Positions 1 to 11,649 are shown, counted from the first letter of the stretch. The stretch: 64,000 nt of DNA from Paralichthys olivaceus (GCF_024713975.1 NC_091098.1:25043316-25107315); one strand, 5' to 3'. Numbers and translations: made by a program. Notes: generated by a model not told the origin, from the sequence alone.

Positions 1-571
1 GCAGATTCCTCTCCACTGACACTAACCGCAAAAACAACTGCTTCCTCAGATACCGAGGTGGCTCCTGTTTGTTTGCTTTGCCGCTGCTCGTAAAGTGGAC
101 AGAGATTGCACGAGTGAGGGTGCACAGCAGGGGCCCGCTGACAGGGTAACAATGGAAGAGGAGGACGAGGGGTGGGGGTGGGGGGGGGGGGGGCGATGGC
201 CAGGCTCGGGCCGTCTGTTCTTCTGGAACAACCTCCCGCCTGCTCCTTGTGATGTAATGAGCATTCACTGCGAGGAAGTGGCAGTCCTTCCCTCTCCTGT
301 TTGTGTCTGACCATTAGGACGGCTTTAACGGTCCCGCTGATGTCATCCTCTGCAAAGAATTCCCCTCTGATTTCCTGTTTGTCCCGTCCTTGTGTATTTC
401 TCCCTCTCTCCGTCATTGTCTCTTTCCATCCGTCCGACTGGAAACTTTTGTGTTTCCCAGTGCTGCGATAAAATCACTCGTTGCCCACTCGACATCTGCC
501 TTCTTTAATTTTCACAATTTGTGTCCTTTCATTGTTTCTCTGACGCTACGGTTTTGTCTCTGTCCTCTCAG
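1..571 (+). other. plekhg5 intron sequence
   Basis: Upstream of the first supported exon. There is a poly-G run near 177-194. The first 60 bases look faintly exon-like but do not give a clean model. Nothing else is seen. Confidence 0.6.
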
Positions 572-757
572 GGTCAGGCGCGACGGAGGAAGAACATGAC
601 AGAGTTCCTCGGGGAGACGAATATTCCAACCCCGGAGGCCCTGGGACAGATCGGTGGCTCCCTGCCCAGCGTTGGGCCCGGGCCTGACAGCTGGAAGAAT
701 CGCGCTGCCAGCCGCTTCAGTGGCTTCTTCAGCTCCGGAGCAGGGCCCTTCGGCAAG
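572..757 (+). CDS. plekhg5: plekhg5 exon, pre-DH region
   Basis: Acceptor tcctctcag, donor gtaacg, 62 codons, phase 0 at both ends. It encodes [14 protein letters not shown] and [17 protein letters not shown], conserved N-terminal to the DH domain. It is the leftmost exon I can support. Confidence 0.9.
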
Positions 758-3443
758 GTAACGCTGATCAGGCGTCACGTGAAATGCATTTCCTCTTTCT
801 CTCGGCTTTTAAAAACAGGCAACGACTTGGCCAGACACGTCTCAGATTAGAAAAACATTTAAAAAACAAACAGAACGGTAGCGAGCAGCAGTGGGAGGAG
901 GTCAGAGTTCCGTATCCCCCCCGAGTCCTGGTGAGGTCATTTCCCCCCTGAAGTCTCCTGACTCGCTGGCTCACATACTTTCCTCCCAGCCGCTCTGGTG
1001 GAATGACGAGGTGGAAGAAAAGCTTCATGCTCTCGCTCCAGTTCCATCCATCATCTGTCTTGATTCAAAAAACACACCGCTTGCTCTCGAACGAAGCTCA
1101 AGGGAATAGATGGTTCGCTTTCGTGCAGAGTTGGATCGGAAGCTTGATGCCACGCGTCGTCCCTCGTCTCCTAAACATCCCCAAACGTCAAACTTTTCCT
1201 TTGACTTCTCAATCAGAAGTTTTTAACAATAATAATCCACTTTCATTGTGCTGGGTCAAGACACCCACACATACGCTGCCATTGTGTCCCCCGTCCCTCC
1301 GAGGTCACATCCTGCACAGTGGCAGATGTCAGACGGACACAGTATCTGTCAGTCACCCGTCAGTTCAGGGCTCATCTCTATTCACCCCTCATGTTCCCTT
1401 TAACCCCTGCAGGGCCAGAGATCTTCCTCTGGGACCTGGACCTCTGGCACCCTCCGTATTTCAGGGTTAAACGTCCGCCGGTTCCCTCCTGTCCTTTATT
1501 TGGACATAGGACATTGGTGCTGGACACCAGTGGTGGGATGTAACAAAGTACTTTTAATCTCAAGTAGATTTTTAGTTTAACAAAATATACTGTATCAGCA
1601 AATCTTTACTTTCTACTACTTTATTGTGTTACATGATCACATGTTTTTTTAATAGATATTTAAAAAAATAAATCAATAATATCTGATCCAATCAGAGTGG
1701 ACAGGAGATAGGGAATTAGGGAATAGGCTACACCTTTTCTTATTTTAATTTTAAGTATATTTAAAAGCAAGTACTTAATTACTCGAAGTGGAAAAGTGAA
1801 TGTGGTGCTTGGGTAGTTTTGGTGTAATGATGTTGACTGACGCTAACGAACAGACAGTGGTGAATACTTCACCTCCCTGGCTGAGCTAATGAATGTATAT
1901 TTCAGTGTCCATCTTCCTCCTCTGTGCTGTCCCTCTGCCCCCCCCCCCTCACTCTCCTATTGTTAAAACACTCTCAATACACAGAGCTCATTTTCATAAC
2001 TACATACGAGCTGCCGGCCGGAACAAAGACCTGAATAGCAGCCGCTGCTGGGTGTCGGGGGGGTTTAAGGCGCCAGTAACGGCGCGGTTCATATGCTAAT
2101 CCACGTCTTTACTTACAGTCTGAACATAACAATACACAGAAAAGACACAAATGGACACTTTGCTCTCGTGTCTCCTCTCGCCGTCATGCTGTTAACCTTG
2201 TTCGGACCAATTAGGCTCCTGTGTGTAATCGTCTTATCTCTTATCTCACAGGAGGTGGATCGTCTGGAGCAGCTCCAGAGCAAGCTCCACTCCTACATGC
2301 AGTTCGGCCTGCCCAAGGTGCCGCGGCAGCTCTCCTTCCACCAGGACTCGTGGGAGGAGGAGACCAACCTGGTCCTGGAGGACAGCTGGCAGTCGCTGCT
2401 GGACGACTCCGAGGTACACGCCCAACACACTAACACACGCGTGATCATTTTACACTGATTATATCCAGACCGTGAAATAAAAACAAATTATTGAAATAGA
2501 AGAAGTCAGAAAATACACAATGCAAATTATGAATTAAGTCTTGATGTAAATTATTTCATACAATTCTCCGGAGGGAGGTCAAATGTTTTTGCACAATGAG
2601 ATCACATATAAAGTCAAATCAAAAAAACGTGAAGAAGCACAAAGTTTAAGTTCTTTGCTTCCTTATCATTTATTTTGGCTGCACTTTCCCCAGATACCAG
2701 TTTTTTCCCAGAACTGTGCTAACAAATCATTTTATGAACGTGCTCCTGTCATGACTCATACATGGTAACAGCCTTCAGTCCACACGTTGTCCCCTTGTTA
2801 ATGTTAATGTGTGTAGATCAGGACAGTGAGACGGAGCGATGCAGCTGCTTCGCCAGCACCTCGCACACTCACTTCACACCTGGGGGTTAGTTACATAACA
2901 CGTGCACGGACGCCAGCGCTCGCAATTTCCCGGCGTTGTTGTAATCAGATGATGATGCGAATGACTGGAATATATCAGAGCGCTGCCAGAAAGTTATTGA
3001 ATTTTTTTGTGCATCTGTGTTGATGTGAGTACAACTGTGTATAATAAGGCTGGATAATAATAATAATAATACTTTTTTCAATGTTACAAAGTGTTTTTGT
3101 ACAAAAATAACTTGTACTTATTGATCCTGAAGGAAATTTAAGCATCATTAATATAAATGTATAAACTTCAAAAAATATAAATGCAAACTGTGCAGTTGTG
3201 GAAAATGTTTTTCTAAAAAAAAGAAGTTGTGTTTTAGTGACGGTGGATTCTAAGTTTTCCTGAATAATGAAAGTACCTTGAAAAGTACTGTACTGTTTTG
3301 TATTAATAAAATATTTGTTGTGCGTTTGTGTGCAGACGTTGACAAGGCGACAGTTCCACCAGCAGGAGGCGATATGGGAGCTGCTGCACACGGAGGCTAC
3401 CTACATAAAGAAACTCAGAGTCATCACTGATGTAAGTGTGAAG

Positions 3444-3483
<40 letters not shown>

Positions 3484-6400
3484 TTGTATAAGTGACTTCA
3501 GAACTGAGACGGACACACAATGAGCCTGTTGTGGAGAAAGCAGAACTTCAAATCTTTATTGCAGCTCAGTAAACTGTTTGCTGAGGAAGTTGACCTCGAG
3601 GCTGCAGACCGGTAAAGGCTCCGTATCAGCTCAGCCTCCCGCTCAAACACGTGTTCGCATTCTTCCCTCCGCAGCTGTTCCTGTGTGGGCTGCTGAACCT
3701 GCAGGAGAGCGGCCTGCTGACGGAGGTGGAGCCCGCCAAGATGTTCAGCAACATCCAGGAGATCGTCTTCCTCCACACGTCCCTGTGGAACCAGGTCATG
3801 CTGCCGGTCCTGGAGAAGGCCCGGCAGGCGCGGGCTTTGCTCGACCCCACCGACCTCCAGCACGGCTTCAGGACGGTCAGTTGATATTGCGCCATAAACA
3901 CCGATGTAAACACGGAAATGTGGTGAAGAAAAAGTTTATTCTCGAATAAAAAACATTGCGTAGCCACCACAAAATGTCAAGTCGGAAAAATGTCCATTCT
4001 GTAAATAAACTTAATTCAATGTAAGTTTTTATATACATGAGATCACACGAGACAAAATGAATGGTACAAATGAATAAAAAAAATCAAAGCTTAAATTGTG
4101 CTTTTATCAAACCAAAGTCCCCAATTTGACCTAGTTGTAGTTTTTATTATTGTATAGGGACGCCATGAAATTTATTCTGTCACACGTTTTAATTATTTTA
4201 CGATTTTATGTGATTTTTACTTAGTTCTTCATTTGTGTAGCACTTTGTAACTATGTTTTGAGGAGTGCGATATATAATTTAAAATTATTATTATTATTAT
4301 TATTATTATTACAAAAAGGTTAGAAAGAAATGAGCAGATTAAAAGCTAATCTTTTTTTTATTTTTTTATGATCTTCTTATCAACTGATCGTAGATTAAGT
4401 GCAAACTTTATTTTTCTTATCAGAAACATTCCGCTGTACTTTGACAAGCGGTGTGATTTGAAAATAATTCTGAGATACATGCTCTTAATGACTCGTCCAG
4501 TAATATGTCTGTGTTTGGGTTTAGTTCGGCTCCAGGTTCCGGCCGTACATCCGGTACTGCATGGAGGAGGAGGGCTGTATGGAGTACATGCGCACACTTC
4601 TCAGGGACAACGAGCTCTTCAGGACCTATGTCACGGTCAGTTCTCCTCGCTCTCTTTCACCGTGACGCCATTAACCTGCGAGTACACCCTGTGCTCTTGC
4701 CCTCCCTGTTGGTTTCCTTCATTAACCGTTTGATTTCCTGTCTTTGTTTGGCTCAACTCAGTGGGCAGAGACGCACAAGCAGTGCAACCGTCTGAAGCTG
4801 ACCGACATGTTGGCAAAGCCTCACCAGAGACTCACCAAATATCCCCTCCTGCTGAAGAGCGTTCTCAAGAAGACGGACGAGCCGTCGGCCCGAGACATCG
4901 TCAACAAAATGGTGAGAAGAGTGAAATTTGATTCTTCTCAGACGTCGTCGGTCGCCTGTGTTGTTTATGGTTCGTGTGTTGTTGTGTTTCTCTTCCTCAA
5001 GGTGGCCACGGTCGAGGGCTTCATCAACAGCGTGGACTCGCAGATGCGGCAGCGCCAGGAGCGACAGAAGCTCACCACCACCTCTGCCCGCATCGACTCC
5101 TACGAGGCTGTAGAGGGCAGCAGTGAGGAGGTGGAGAAGGTGAGAAAGGAATCCTGGGACAATTCTTCTAGAAGTTAGTCAGATGCAAGGAAGCAGGGGT
5201 GAAGAGGGGCAGCGAAATCAGAAACACATCTGGTGCTACACTGCTTTATCAAGCATCGCAGTTCAAATTAATACTACACCCACAACTCTGACCGATATCC
5301 AGCGTCCCTGGTCAGACGTGAGAAACTTCACGTGAGCTTCGGCCTCATGCTTTTGTCTTTTCCCGTTTCAGATCCTCAAGGAGTACAACCACTTCGACCT
5401 CATGGCTCGCATGAGGGGAATCTCCCCGGAGGAGACCCGACAGCTGCACCTCGAGGGAGCTCTGAGGATGAAAGAGGGCAAAGACAGTCGGGTAAGATGG
5501 ATTCACGTGACCGCTCTCATCTTTCACCTGGTCCCTCGGGTTTCCCATAAAATATATCGGAGCCATAAAGAACAACGTGTGTTACTGTCATTGCTGAAAT
5601 GAGTCTATTTCCCATACAGATGGACGTCTACTGTTTCCTGTTCACTGACCTGCTGCTAATTACCAAGCCAGTAAAGAGGGTGGAGAAAGTAAAAATCATC
5701 CGCCAGCCTCTGCTCATGCACAACGTCGTCTGCAAGGAGCTCAAAGACCCCGGTGAGTTTAAATCAAGAGCCGGGACACAGCTAATGAAAACCGTCATCG
5801 CTGATTTATCGAGACTTTTTTAGATGAATCAAAATTTAATAGTTTTACAAGTGTCAAGGTTCAAATGTTTGAATTTTAATTGTAACGAGAAACAGAATAG
5901 CAGGAAATGAGTTGACCTGCCTGACTCACATGAGCTTAACTAATGTGTAACTCAGTTTAGTGAACACGTGCTGTGTCATCACTGACGTCTGTGCTTTTTG
6001 TCTCTTCAGGCTCGTTTATCCTCATCTACCTCAATGAGTTCAAGAGTGCAGTGGCGGCCTACACTTTCCAAGCTAACAGCGCCACCCAGGGGCGAAGCTG
6101 GATCGATGCGATCTGCAACGTCCAGGTCAGAGAGTCTGTTTAAGTCAGATCTTTAACACATGCAACTAGAGAAAAAAGATTCCAAACTTGTAAATTATTT
6201 TTGTATTTACAATAAAATGTGTTCTTGTTATTCTGCAGAACCAGCTCCAGAGGCTTCGCAATGAGGAGGTCCTCCGACAGCAGAAGAGTCCGAAGACGTG
6301 TTCGGGTGAAGAAGAGGAGGAAGACGACAGCAGCACCTCCACCGCAAGCTCCCCGTGCTTGAGGCACAAAGACCAGCAGAACTCCAGGTACACCGTCCAA

Positions 6401-8397
6401 TAATTCTAACTCTGTTAGCGGCTCACTTGTCTCGAGGAGCGTTCGTCTTATCGACTTTACACCTGGCATCAGTGTTGTTTAGTTTAATTTGGTGCGATAC
6501 ATTGAATATAAATTACCTGTGACTTGCTAATCTTGCTCCTGAGGCTCCATTCATACTTAACTTTCTTGATAAAGTTTAGATCTGATTGTTTTTATTTATA
6601 CTTTTTGTTTTTAGAGCTGATTCTGATTGTTGTATCTAACTCTTAAAAAAAACCATTATGAACTATTTCTTTAAAATGTCTATGAATGTGGCTCTAGTTA
6701 ACCAAGCTAACTTCTCCTTTCAGCCAATCAGACGGCTCCACTGAGACCCTGTCGGTGATGGAAATTGATGAACCAGGTGAAAACCAAGAGTCTCCTGCTC
6801 CCAACATGAACCTCGAGGCCGCTAAGACGGACTCGGACTCCGATGTGGCCGCTCAGTCTGAAAGCTCTGGGGTCCAGCGGTCTCAGTCCACGAGCTCCCA
6901 CAGAGTCCACTCCAGTATTTACTCTGAGCACGACCAGGAGGCGAGGGCTGACGGCGAGGAGCTGGACCCCCAGTGTCGCTCTCTCTCCATGGACAGCGCC
7001 TACGGCACCCTCTCCCCCGAGTCCCTCCTGAGAGAACTTCAGCCACAGCCCTGCCAAAGTGAAGGAGAGGAGACCGAGGAGGAGGAGGGAGATGGGGAAG
7101 GACAGGATGTGGAGCGGCAAGGAGGAGACGTGGATGAGCTAGAAGAGGAGCAGCAGCAGCAGCAGCAGGAGGAGGAGGAGGAGGAAGAAGAGGAGGAGGA
7201 GGAGGAGGAGGAGGAGGAGGAGGATGCTGCCTCACTGGGATCCCAGCTGTCAGTCATCCAGTCCTCCAAACCTCGCCGGCGGCCTCATGTCCAGACGCGA
7301 CTGCATTGCCTCCAGAGGCTGTCCACTCTGGCCTTATCCCGCTCCGAGGACAATCTCCTGCAGCGCCTCTACGGTAAACCCCCCATGTCCCACAAACACT
7401 TTCTCAGCACCGAGGAGCAGGACCGGTCACAGTGTGGGGACATGGAGACGCCGTCCTTGGCACACAGCAAGAGCCTGTCAGAGCTGGGCCAAAACTGCCC
7501 GGAGCTGCTTTCCGGTGACCTCGACCAGTCCGAGGACTCGAGCCCCGTGCCGTCTGACAAAGTGTGCGCCAGCCTGAGGAGGGCGGAGGCCAGACATGGC
7601 CACAGGGCGCCCGCTGGACAATGTGAGGGCAGCGAGTCCCAAAGCTCTGACGGCGAAACGGCTCCTTCTGCCTGCGTAGAAAGGAAAAAGGAGTCAGACG
7701 GTGATTCAGGGGAAACGTCGCCCAAAAAGAGGAAATCTCCAGCCCAGCAGCACAAGAAGCTGACACTCGCTCAGCTGTACAGGATACGCACCACTCTCGT
7801 CCTCAACTCCACACTCACTGCATCGTAAGTGACGTCTGAAATACACATTACACTCAAAGTTAGATCAGAAGATCAATATGAAACTTTTTTGGGATAAATG
7901 TCTGCACAGAGGCAGAAAGTTATATATAAATTCTGCTCTAGAGATCATGTGTTTTTTATTGACATCAACTCTCAGCACCTAAAGCTCTCGAGTCTTGTCT
8001 TCCGGAGTTCACACATTCGTCTGCGTCTTCTGCGTTTACGACTCCTTTTTTTTTTTCTGCATTCAGTATTTTTTCTACTTGTTTTTGTTTCACCTAAGCG
8101 ACTACTCCAGACACACTCAGACATTCTCTGGAGTTTTTACGAGGCGGCTGTCAGGAGAAACTCCAGAGAATGTGTGAAAGCATCTAAAAAGTTGAAAAGA
8201 GGTTAGCCTAGCTTAGCACAAAGACTAGAAGCAGGGGGGGAATTGTTAGCCTGAGTTGTTCCATCTACCAGCGCTTCAAAAGCTCAATACTTTACACTTC
8301 ATGTCTCATTTGTTTCACTCAACACTTAGAAAAGTTGCTGTAGTTTAATATGAAGTATTAACGTTGTCTCTCTGTTTGTTTCTGCAGGGAGGTATAA
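572..8397 (+). CDS. plekhg5: plekhg5, RhoA guanine-nucleotide exchange factor (3' thirteen coding exons; 5' end outside window)
   Basis: Joined exons: 572-757, 2252-2413, 3336-3431, 3675-3875, 4525-4635, 4762-4911, 5002-5139, 5372-5491, 5620-5752, 6010-6125, 6239-6387, 6724-7824, 8388-8397. They give 890 residues in frame to the stop. The first reads [12 protein letters not shown], as in the region of vertebrate PLEKHG5 before the GEF core. A Dbl-homology domain follows (about in-window residues 119-325, with [17 protein letters not shown] in CR3), then a PH domain (about 375-470, [13 protein letters not shown] to the [10 protein letters not shown] helix). A long Ser/Glu-rich tail carries [14 protein letters not shown] and [13 protein letters not shown] and ends in TASEV. 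The family activates RhoA at cell junctions and in neurons; the C-terminal S-x-V is a class I PDZ ligand. The RhoGEF call is secure. PLEKHG5 rather than a sister PLEKHG rests on the N-flank and tail motifs. Confidence 0.93.
758..2251 (+). other. plekhg5 intron
   Basis: No coding signal. It contains an AAGTAC-rich hAT-like remnant (listed separately) and otherwise plain sequence. Confidence 0.7.
1528..1805. mobile_element. degenerate non-autonomous hAT-like element
   Basis: Begins cagtggtgggatgtaacaaa followed by repeated AAGTAC/AGTACTT words, typical of the abundant CAGTGGTGG-ended hAT-derived repeats of teleosts. The right end is unclear and no target duplication was found. Confidence 0.5.
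2252..2413 (+). CDS. plekhg5: plekhg5 exon, pre-DH region
   Basis: Acceptor ctcacag, donor gtacac, 54 codons, phase 0. It encodes [20 protein letters not shown] followed by the DSWEEE acidic segment and [11 protein letters not shown]. Confidence 0.92.
2414..3335 (+). other. plekhg5 intron
   Basis: AT-rich, with an (ATA)n stretch near 3054-3073 and a ttattgatcctgaaggaaat fragment (about 3117-3136) resembling a common teleost dispersed repeat. No coding signal. Confidence 0.6.
3336..3431 (+). CDS. plekhg5: plekhg5 exon, start of DH domain
   Basis: Acceptor gtgtgcag, donor gtaagt, 32 codons, phase 0. It encodes [20 protein letters not shown], the first conserved DH helix. Confidence 0.95.
3446..3481. 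repeat. (AC)n microsatellite
   Basis: About 18 uninterrupted AC dinucleotides in a plekhg5 intron. Confidence 0.95.
3675..3875 (+). CDS. plekhg5: plekhg5 exon, DH domain
   Basis: Acceptor ctccgcag, donor gtcagt-like (gtcag), 67 codons, phase 0. It encodes [19 protein letters not shown] and [14 protein letters not shown]. Confidence 0.95.
4190..4315. mobile_element. probable LINE 3' tail with (ATT)n end
   Basis: The words tgtgtagcactttgtaacta and agtgcgatatataattt followed by (ATT)n match the usual 3' end of L2/RTE-like teleost LINEs (AGCACTTTG, AGTGCTATA, TTATT repeats). Family assignment is from memory only. Confidence 0.45.
4525..4635 (+). CDS. plekhg5: plekhg5 exon, DH domain
   Basis: Acceptor gggtttag, donor gtcagt, 37 codons, phase 0. 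It encodes [18 protein letters not shown] and [16 protein letters not shown]. Confidence 0.95.
4762..4911 (+). CDS. plekhg5: plekhg5 exon, DH domain CR3
   Basis: Acceptor caactcag, donor gtgaga, 50 codons, phase 0. It holds [19 protein letters not shown], the most conserved helix of Dbl-type GEFs. Confidence 0.96.
5002..5139 (+). CDS. plekhg5: plekhg5 exon, end of DH domain
   Basis: Acceptor cctcaag, donor gtgaga, 46 codons, phase 0. It encodes [20 protein letters not shown] and [17 protein letters not shown]. Confidence 0.94.
5372..5491 (+). CDS. plekhg5: plekhg5 exon, DH-PH linker and PH start
   Basis: Acceptor cgtttcag, donor gtaaga, 40 codons, phase 0. It encodes [20 protein letters not shown], the linker and first PH strand. 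Confidence 0.94.
5620..5752 (+). CDS. plekhg5: plekhg5 exon, PH domain
   Basis: Acceptor ccatacag, donor gtgagt, 133 nt, starts phase 0 and ends phase 1. It encodes [20 protein letters not shown] and VVCKELKDP. Confidence 0.95.
6010..6125 (+). CDS. plekhg5: plekhg5 exon, PH domain C-terminal helix
   Basis: Acceptor ctcttcag, donor gtcaga, 116 nt, restores phase 0. It encodes [20 protein letters not shown] and [10 protein letters not shown], the closing PH helix. Confidence 0.95.
6239..6387 (+). CDS. plekhg5: plekhg5 exon, acidic post-PH region
   Basis: Acceptor ttctgcag, donor gtacac, 149 nt ending in phase 2. It encodes [16 protein letters not shown] and an EEEEEDDSS run. Confidence 0.92.
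6724..7824 (+). CDS. plekhg5: plekhg5 large C-terminal exon with poly-Glu tract
   Basis: Acceptor cctttcag, donor gtaagt, 1101 nt, phase 2 at both ends. It encodes [31 protein letters not shown], a Gln7/poly-Glu run (about 7147-7223) and the conserved [20 protein letters not shown] near its end. Confidence 0.94.
7061..7225 (+). repeat. CAG/GAG codon repeat inside plekhg5 (poly-Gln then poly-Glu)
   Basis: The stretch is largely GAG/GAA codons with seven CAG codons at about 7150-7170. It encodes a Glu-dominated tract of variable length that vertebrate PLEKHG5 also has. The antisense open frames here are only its complement. Confidence 0.9.
7825..8387 (+). other. last plekhg5 intron
   Basis: Donor gtaagt at 7825, acceptor ending at 8387. 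No coding signal is seen. Confidence 0.8.
8388..8397 (+). CDS. plekhg5: plekhg5 terminal coding exon, ten nucleotides to the stop
   Basis: Acceptor tttctgcag. The split serine codon TC/G is completed here, followed by Glu, Val and TAA, so the protein ends S-E-V. This is a class I PDZ-binding end, as known for this family. Confidence 0.9.
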
Positions 8398-10080
8398 CCA
8401 CTCTTCCAAACAGCTGATCAGTGACATGCGGACGCTACAAGGAACAGCGCTCGTCGTGCGTGGATGGACTGAATTTCTTGAGACACAAATGCACTCTCTC
8501 TTGCTGCCCTCTCCCTTCCTGTTGCTTTTTTTTTTTTTTTTTTTTTCCTCCGGACACTGACTCAACCATTTTTTACATTTGAACAATAACAAACCTTCCT
8601 TTTTTTCCCCCCCTTTGCTGTTGCATTGGTTCCCGAATTTCTTGAACGGAGAGGAGAGGCAGAGAGACAATTAACTGCTTGCACTTTGCAACGGAAGTAG
8701 CATTACGGGGGCTGGGACCTTGAGGTGGACTGGAGGAGGGGGAGGGGTTGGAGAAGCGTGTGGTTTTGGACGTGCTGCCACGAGGCGGGAAGTGTTGGAA
8801 CTTTATCCCTCCGCTCGATAACAGAAGAAACCTGCAGCTTCTCTTGTCAAAGAGAGGGAGAATGAAATACTCTCCACACATGGCAACAAAGAAAAAAAAC
8901 AAAACAACCACAGCACCTACGAGGACGTCCTCCTGATATTTGTACTACTCCTGGTTTGAAAGAAAAAAAAAAAGAAAATTGCACAGTTATCTATGTTTAG
9001 TAGAAGCATCACTAAGGAGTGAAACTACATTTACAGTCACACAGTGGATTAGAATTTATTGTTTGCTGTTTGTGTCTGTCTGTGTGTGTGTGTGTGTGTG
9101 AATGTGTGTGTATGTGTGTGTATGTGTGTGTGAGCGAATGTGTGCGTTCGAATGACACATGGTCCTTGATTTCCTGACTGAACCAAAACCGATTCCCCCG
9201 TCTCCTGCAAAGACACTAACGCACCCAAAGATGGAAGCCCCGGGTGGCTCCCAGATTCCCGACAACAAACACACCCAAGCGGTCCAACACGGCCAATCAC
9301 AACGCAGCGACATCGCCACGGAGACTGACCTTTTTTAATTTAACTGTTAATCTTTTGGTTGAACTAATGCCCTTTGGTATGTTGAACTAATGAGAGAATT
9401 GAGTGGATTGTTCCTTAAAAAGCAATGACTGAATATGGCTCGAGTGTTCACTCACCCTTGAGGCCTAAACGTGTGTGACACACACTCACTCACACACACA
9501 CTCACACGTTAAGTGCACACGGGAGCTTGGTCATAGGACGAACATTTAAAAATAAAAAAAAGAAGTCTACACTTGAATCACTTGAGTAATGCCTGTGTTT
9601 GAGCACCTTTTCTCTGCGACATTTAATTTCCTGTGTTCCTTTACAATAGTAACATTGATAGGAGATTGAAAAAAGGTTTGCGTTGGATATTTCGTAACGA
9701 GTGAATCTGCAGAGCTGGTTTTAGTTGAACGGCTTTTTCCAGGAGTTTAAAAACAAATAAATAAAAATCTTAACATTCACACTGAGTTTTTCAGATCAGT
9801 GATTTATAACCTTGTTCCAAACTTTGCCCAAACCAAATAGGTTCAACTGTTTACTTTTAGTTCTTGTTTATGTGTAATATTTATTATGCCTGCTATGTTT
9901 TATATATAATAAGATTATTGTTTATATTGTTTGCTTCCATGTTTTTTTTGTTGTTGATGTAGTCTTAATCTTTTTTTTCTCGCCAGGCATGAATGTGCTA
10001 TGAACCAAAATCATTTGTTTCCTCTTTCAGGAATGACTTTAAAGTGTCTTACAAAATAAAAAATCCCAAAATACTTCACA
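8398..10080 (+). other. probable plekhg5 3' untranslated region
   Basis: No gene on either strand. It holds a poly-T run (about 8527-8546), a (GT)n tract (about 9077-9131) and AATAAA hexamers at 9551-9556 and 10055-10060. Which one ends the transcript cannot be told from sequence. Confidence 0.45.
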
Positions 10081-10408
10081 ATCCCCGTTTTAATGGTTTA
10101 ATCCATTGTAATGGAGTGATTTGAGGAGAGAGAGGCTGAATGTGAACGGCATCGCATTAAAAAGACATGAACTTGTGGTACTCACTCTCGTCCCTCGTTG
10201 TTTTTGACGCAGACAGACAGCAGGTGGCGAAAGGTCGTTTAGGGCTGTGAAGAAAGAATTACAGAGCGGTCGTGACTTCCTGTGTCTGCAGTAACAACGA
10301 CGTCTCTCTTTTTATGTCACGATGTTAAACTGAACCTGTCGCTTTGGGTCAAGTCGGCAAAATAGTTTGGTTTAAAGTTTATCGCCAAAGCCTGAACTGA
10401 AGAGAAGC

Positions 10409-10995
10409 TGGGCTGGAAGAAGTATTGATACTGAAGAGAAAGTACAACAAGCTATAAAAAAGTACACGTTCAAGTTTTCTCTAGGAGAATTAAAAAGGTG
10501 TAACAGCAAATTGTACTTTTAGTTTTACAAAATAAAAGATTCTTATCTTATCTATTAATTTGAATATGCTGATAAAATAAAAACTTTATCAAGTAATCTT
10601 TTGCTAAATTGATGAAAAATTCAGTAAAGAACTTTTTTTTTTTTTTTTTTATCAACTAGTTTTGGTTCCAGTGAAACTTGAGAATTCAGTACGTAAATCA
10701 CTACTTTCAGAAATGTACATGAAGATTAACATTTTACAATCTAACCAAGAAAACGTGAAACAACCAAGAATTTGAATTAAGAAAAAGAAAACTAATTACA
10801 CGTTTTCTAATGGAATCAAAAATAAAGAAGTTTTAAAAGTATTTTGTTGTTTTGCAAAAACATAATAAGCTAAAGCTGTAAATGCATCCTACTTTAAAAA
10901 GCTGACTCAAAGTTTTGTTTGTATGAACTTGACTTTTAAAGTATCCAGTAATTCACAGTACATCAAAATTGCTAAGTACATGATTAAAAGTACTC
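10409..10995. mobile_element. decayed hAT-like (AAGTAC-type) repeat
   Basis: Starts ctggaagaagtattgatact and ends gtacatgattaaaagtactc, with many scattered AAGTAC/GTACTT words. This is the pattern of the CAGTGGTGGAAGAAGTA repeats of fishes. It is heavily diverged and borders are approximate. Confidence 0.4.
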
Positions 10996-10997
10996 AG

Positions 10998-11050
10998 CAC
11001 CAGAGGCGGATCCAGGGGCAAGGCCAGGGGGGACACTGGCCCCAGCTGAA
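10998..11050. mobile_element. solo terminal fragment of a hAT-type element
   Basis: Reads ccagaggcggatccagggg, resembling the CAGNGGCGG-type termini of hAT elements. The matching other end was not located. Confidence 0.3.
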
Positions 11051-11361
11051 ATCTGATGAATCCCTGAAAGTCACTCACTAAATATAAGAAAATCTTTTGT
11101 CTAAGCATTTTAGAAAAACACAATTTTCTAAATATACTCAATAACATAAAGTTTTGCTCAAAGTTAGACAGTGATCAAACATGACTTGTCTAATTGGCCC
11201 TCGGTGTAAATGTACTTGTATATATATATTAAGTACATTAAAAGTGTTTTGACCTCTTCTTATGATCATACTTGTTCACAACTACGTTCATAACTAGAAC
11301 TAAAATATAGTCTTATAAAACACGTATTAAAGGTTTATATTATAAATACTGATTTTATAAT

Positions 11362-11386
11362 GGGGGGGGGGGGGGGGGGGGGGGGG
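11362..11386. repeat. poly-G run of 25
   Basis: Uninterrupted G25. It may form a G-quadruplex and is a likely spot for sequencing-length error. Confidence 0.95.
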
Positions 11387-11480
11387 TAAGTGACACATTA
11401 TTTGGGTTACTGAGAGTTAAACAGCGTTCATCTGCTCAGTGCAGTTTCTGGGAACTCAGTCAGATCACATATGGAGTACA

Positions 11481-11522
11481 GCTGTCTGTCTGTCTTTCTG
11501 TCTGTCTGTCTGTCTGTCTGTG
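11481..11522. repeat. (TGTC)n microsatellite
   Basis: About ten TGTC units with one interruption. Confidence 0.85.
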
Positions 11523-11564
11523 ACCGTCTGTTTCTCAGAAAGTTCATGTGAGTCTTAACAACAC

Positions 11565-11618
11565 ATGCACACACACAAGAACACACACAAGAACACACAC
11601 ACACGAACACACACACGA

Positions 11619-11645
<27 letters not shown>
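11565..11645. repeat. interrupted (AC)n microsatellite
   Basis: ACAC blocks broken by AAGA and GA, then a pure AC run. Confidence 0.9.

Positions 11646-11649
<4 letters not shown>

Noticed and set aside
1..75. Possible further plekhg5 exon: one frame reads DSSPLTLT and another FLRYRGG, both faintly like the RBD-type region of PLEKHG5
   Set aside because: The two resemblances are in different frames with about 13 bases between them, and no donor or acceptor pair gives one continuous reading. It may be chance.
6822..7269. Minus-strand frames with poly-Pro and poly-Ser
   Set aside because: Complement of the plekhg5 GAG repeat; no independent coding evidence.
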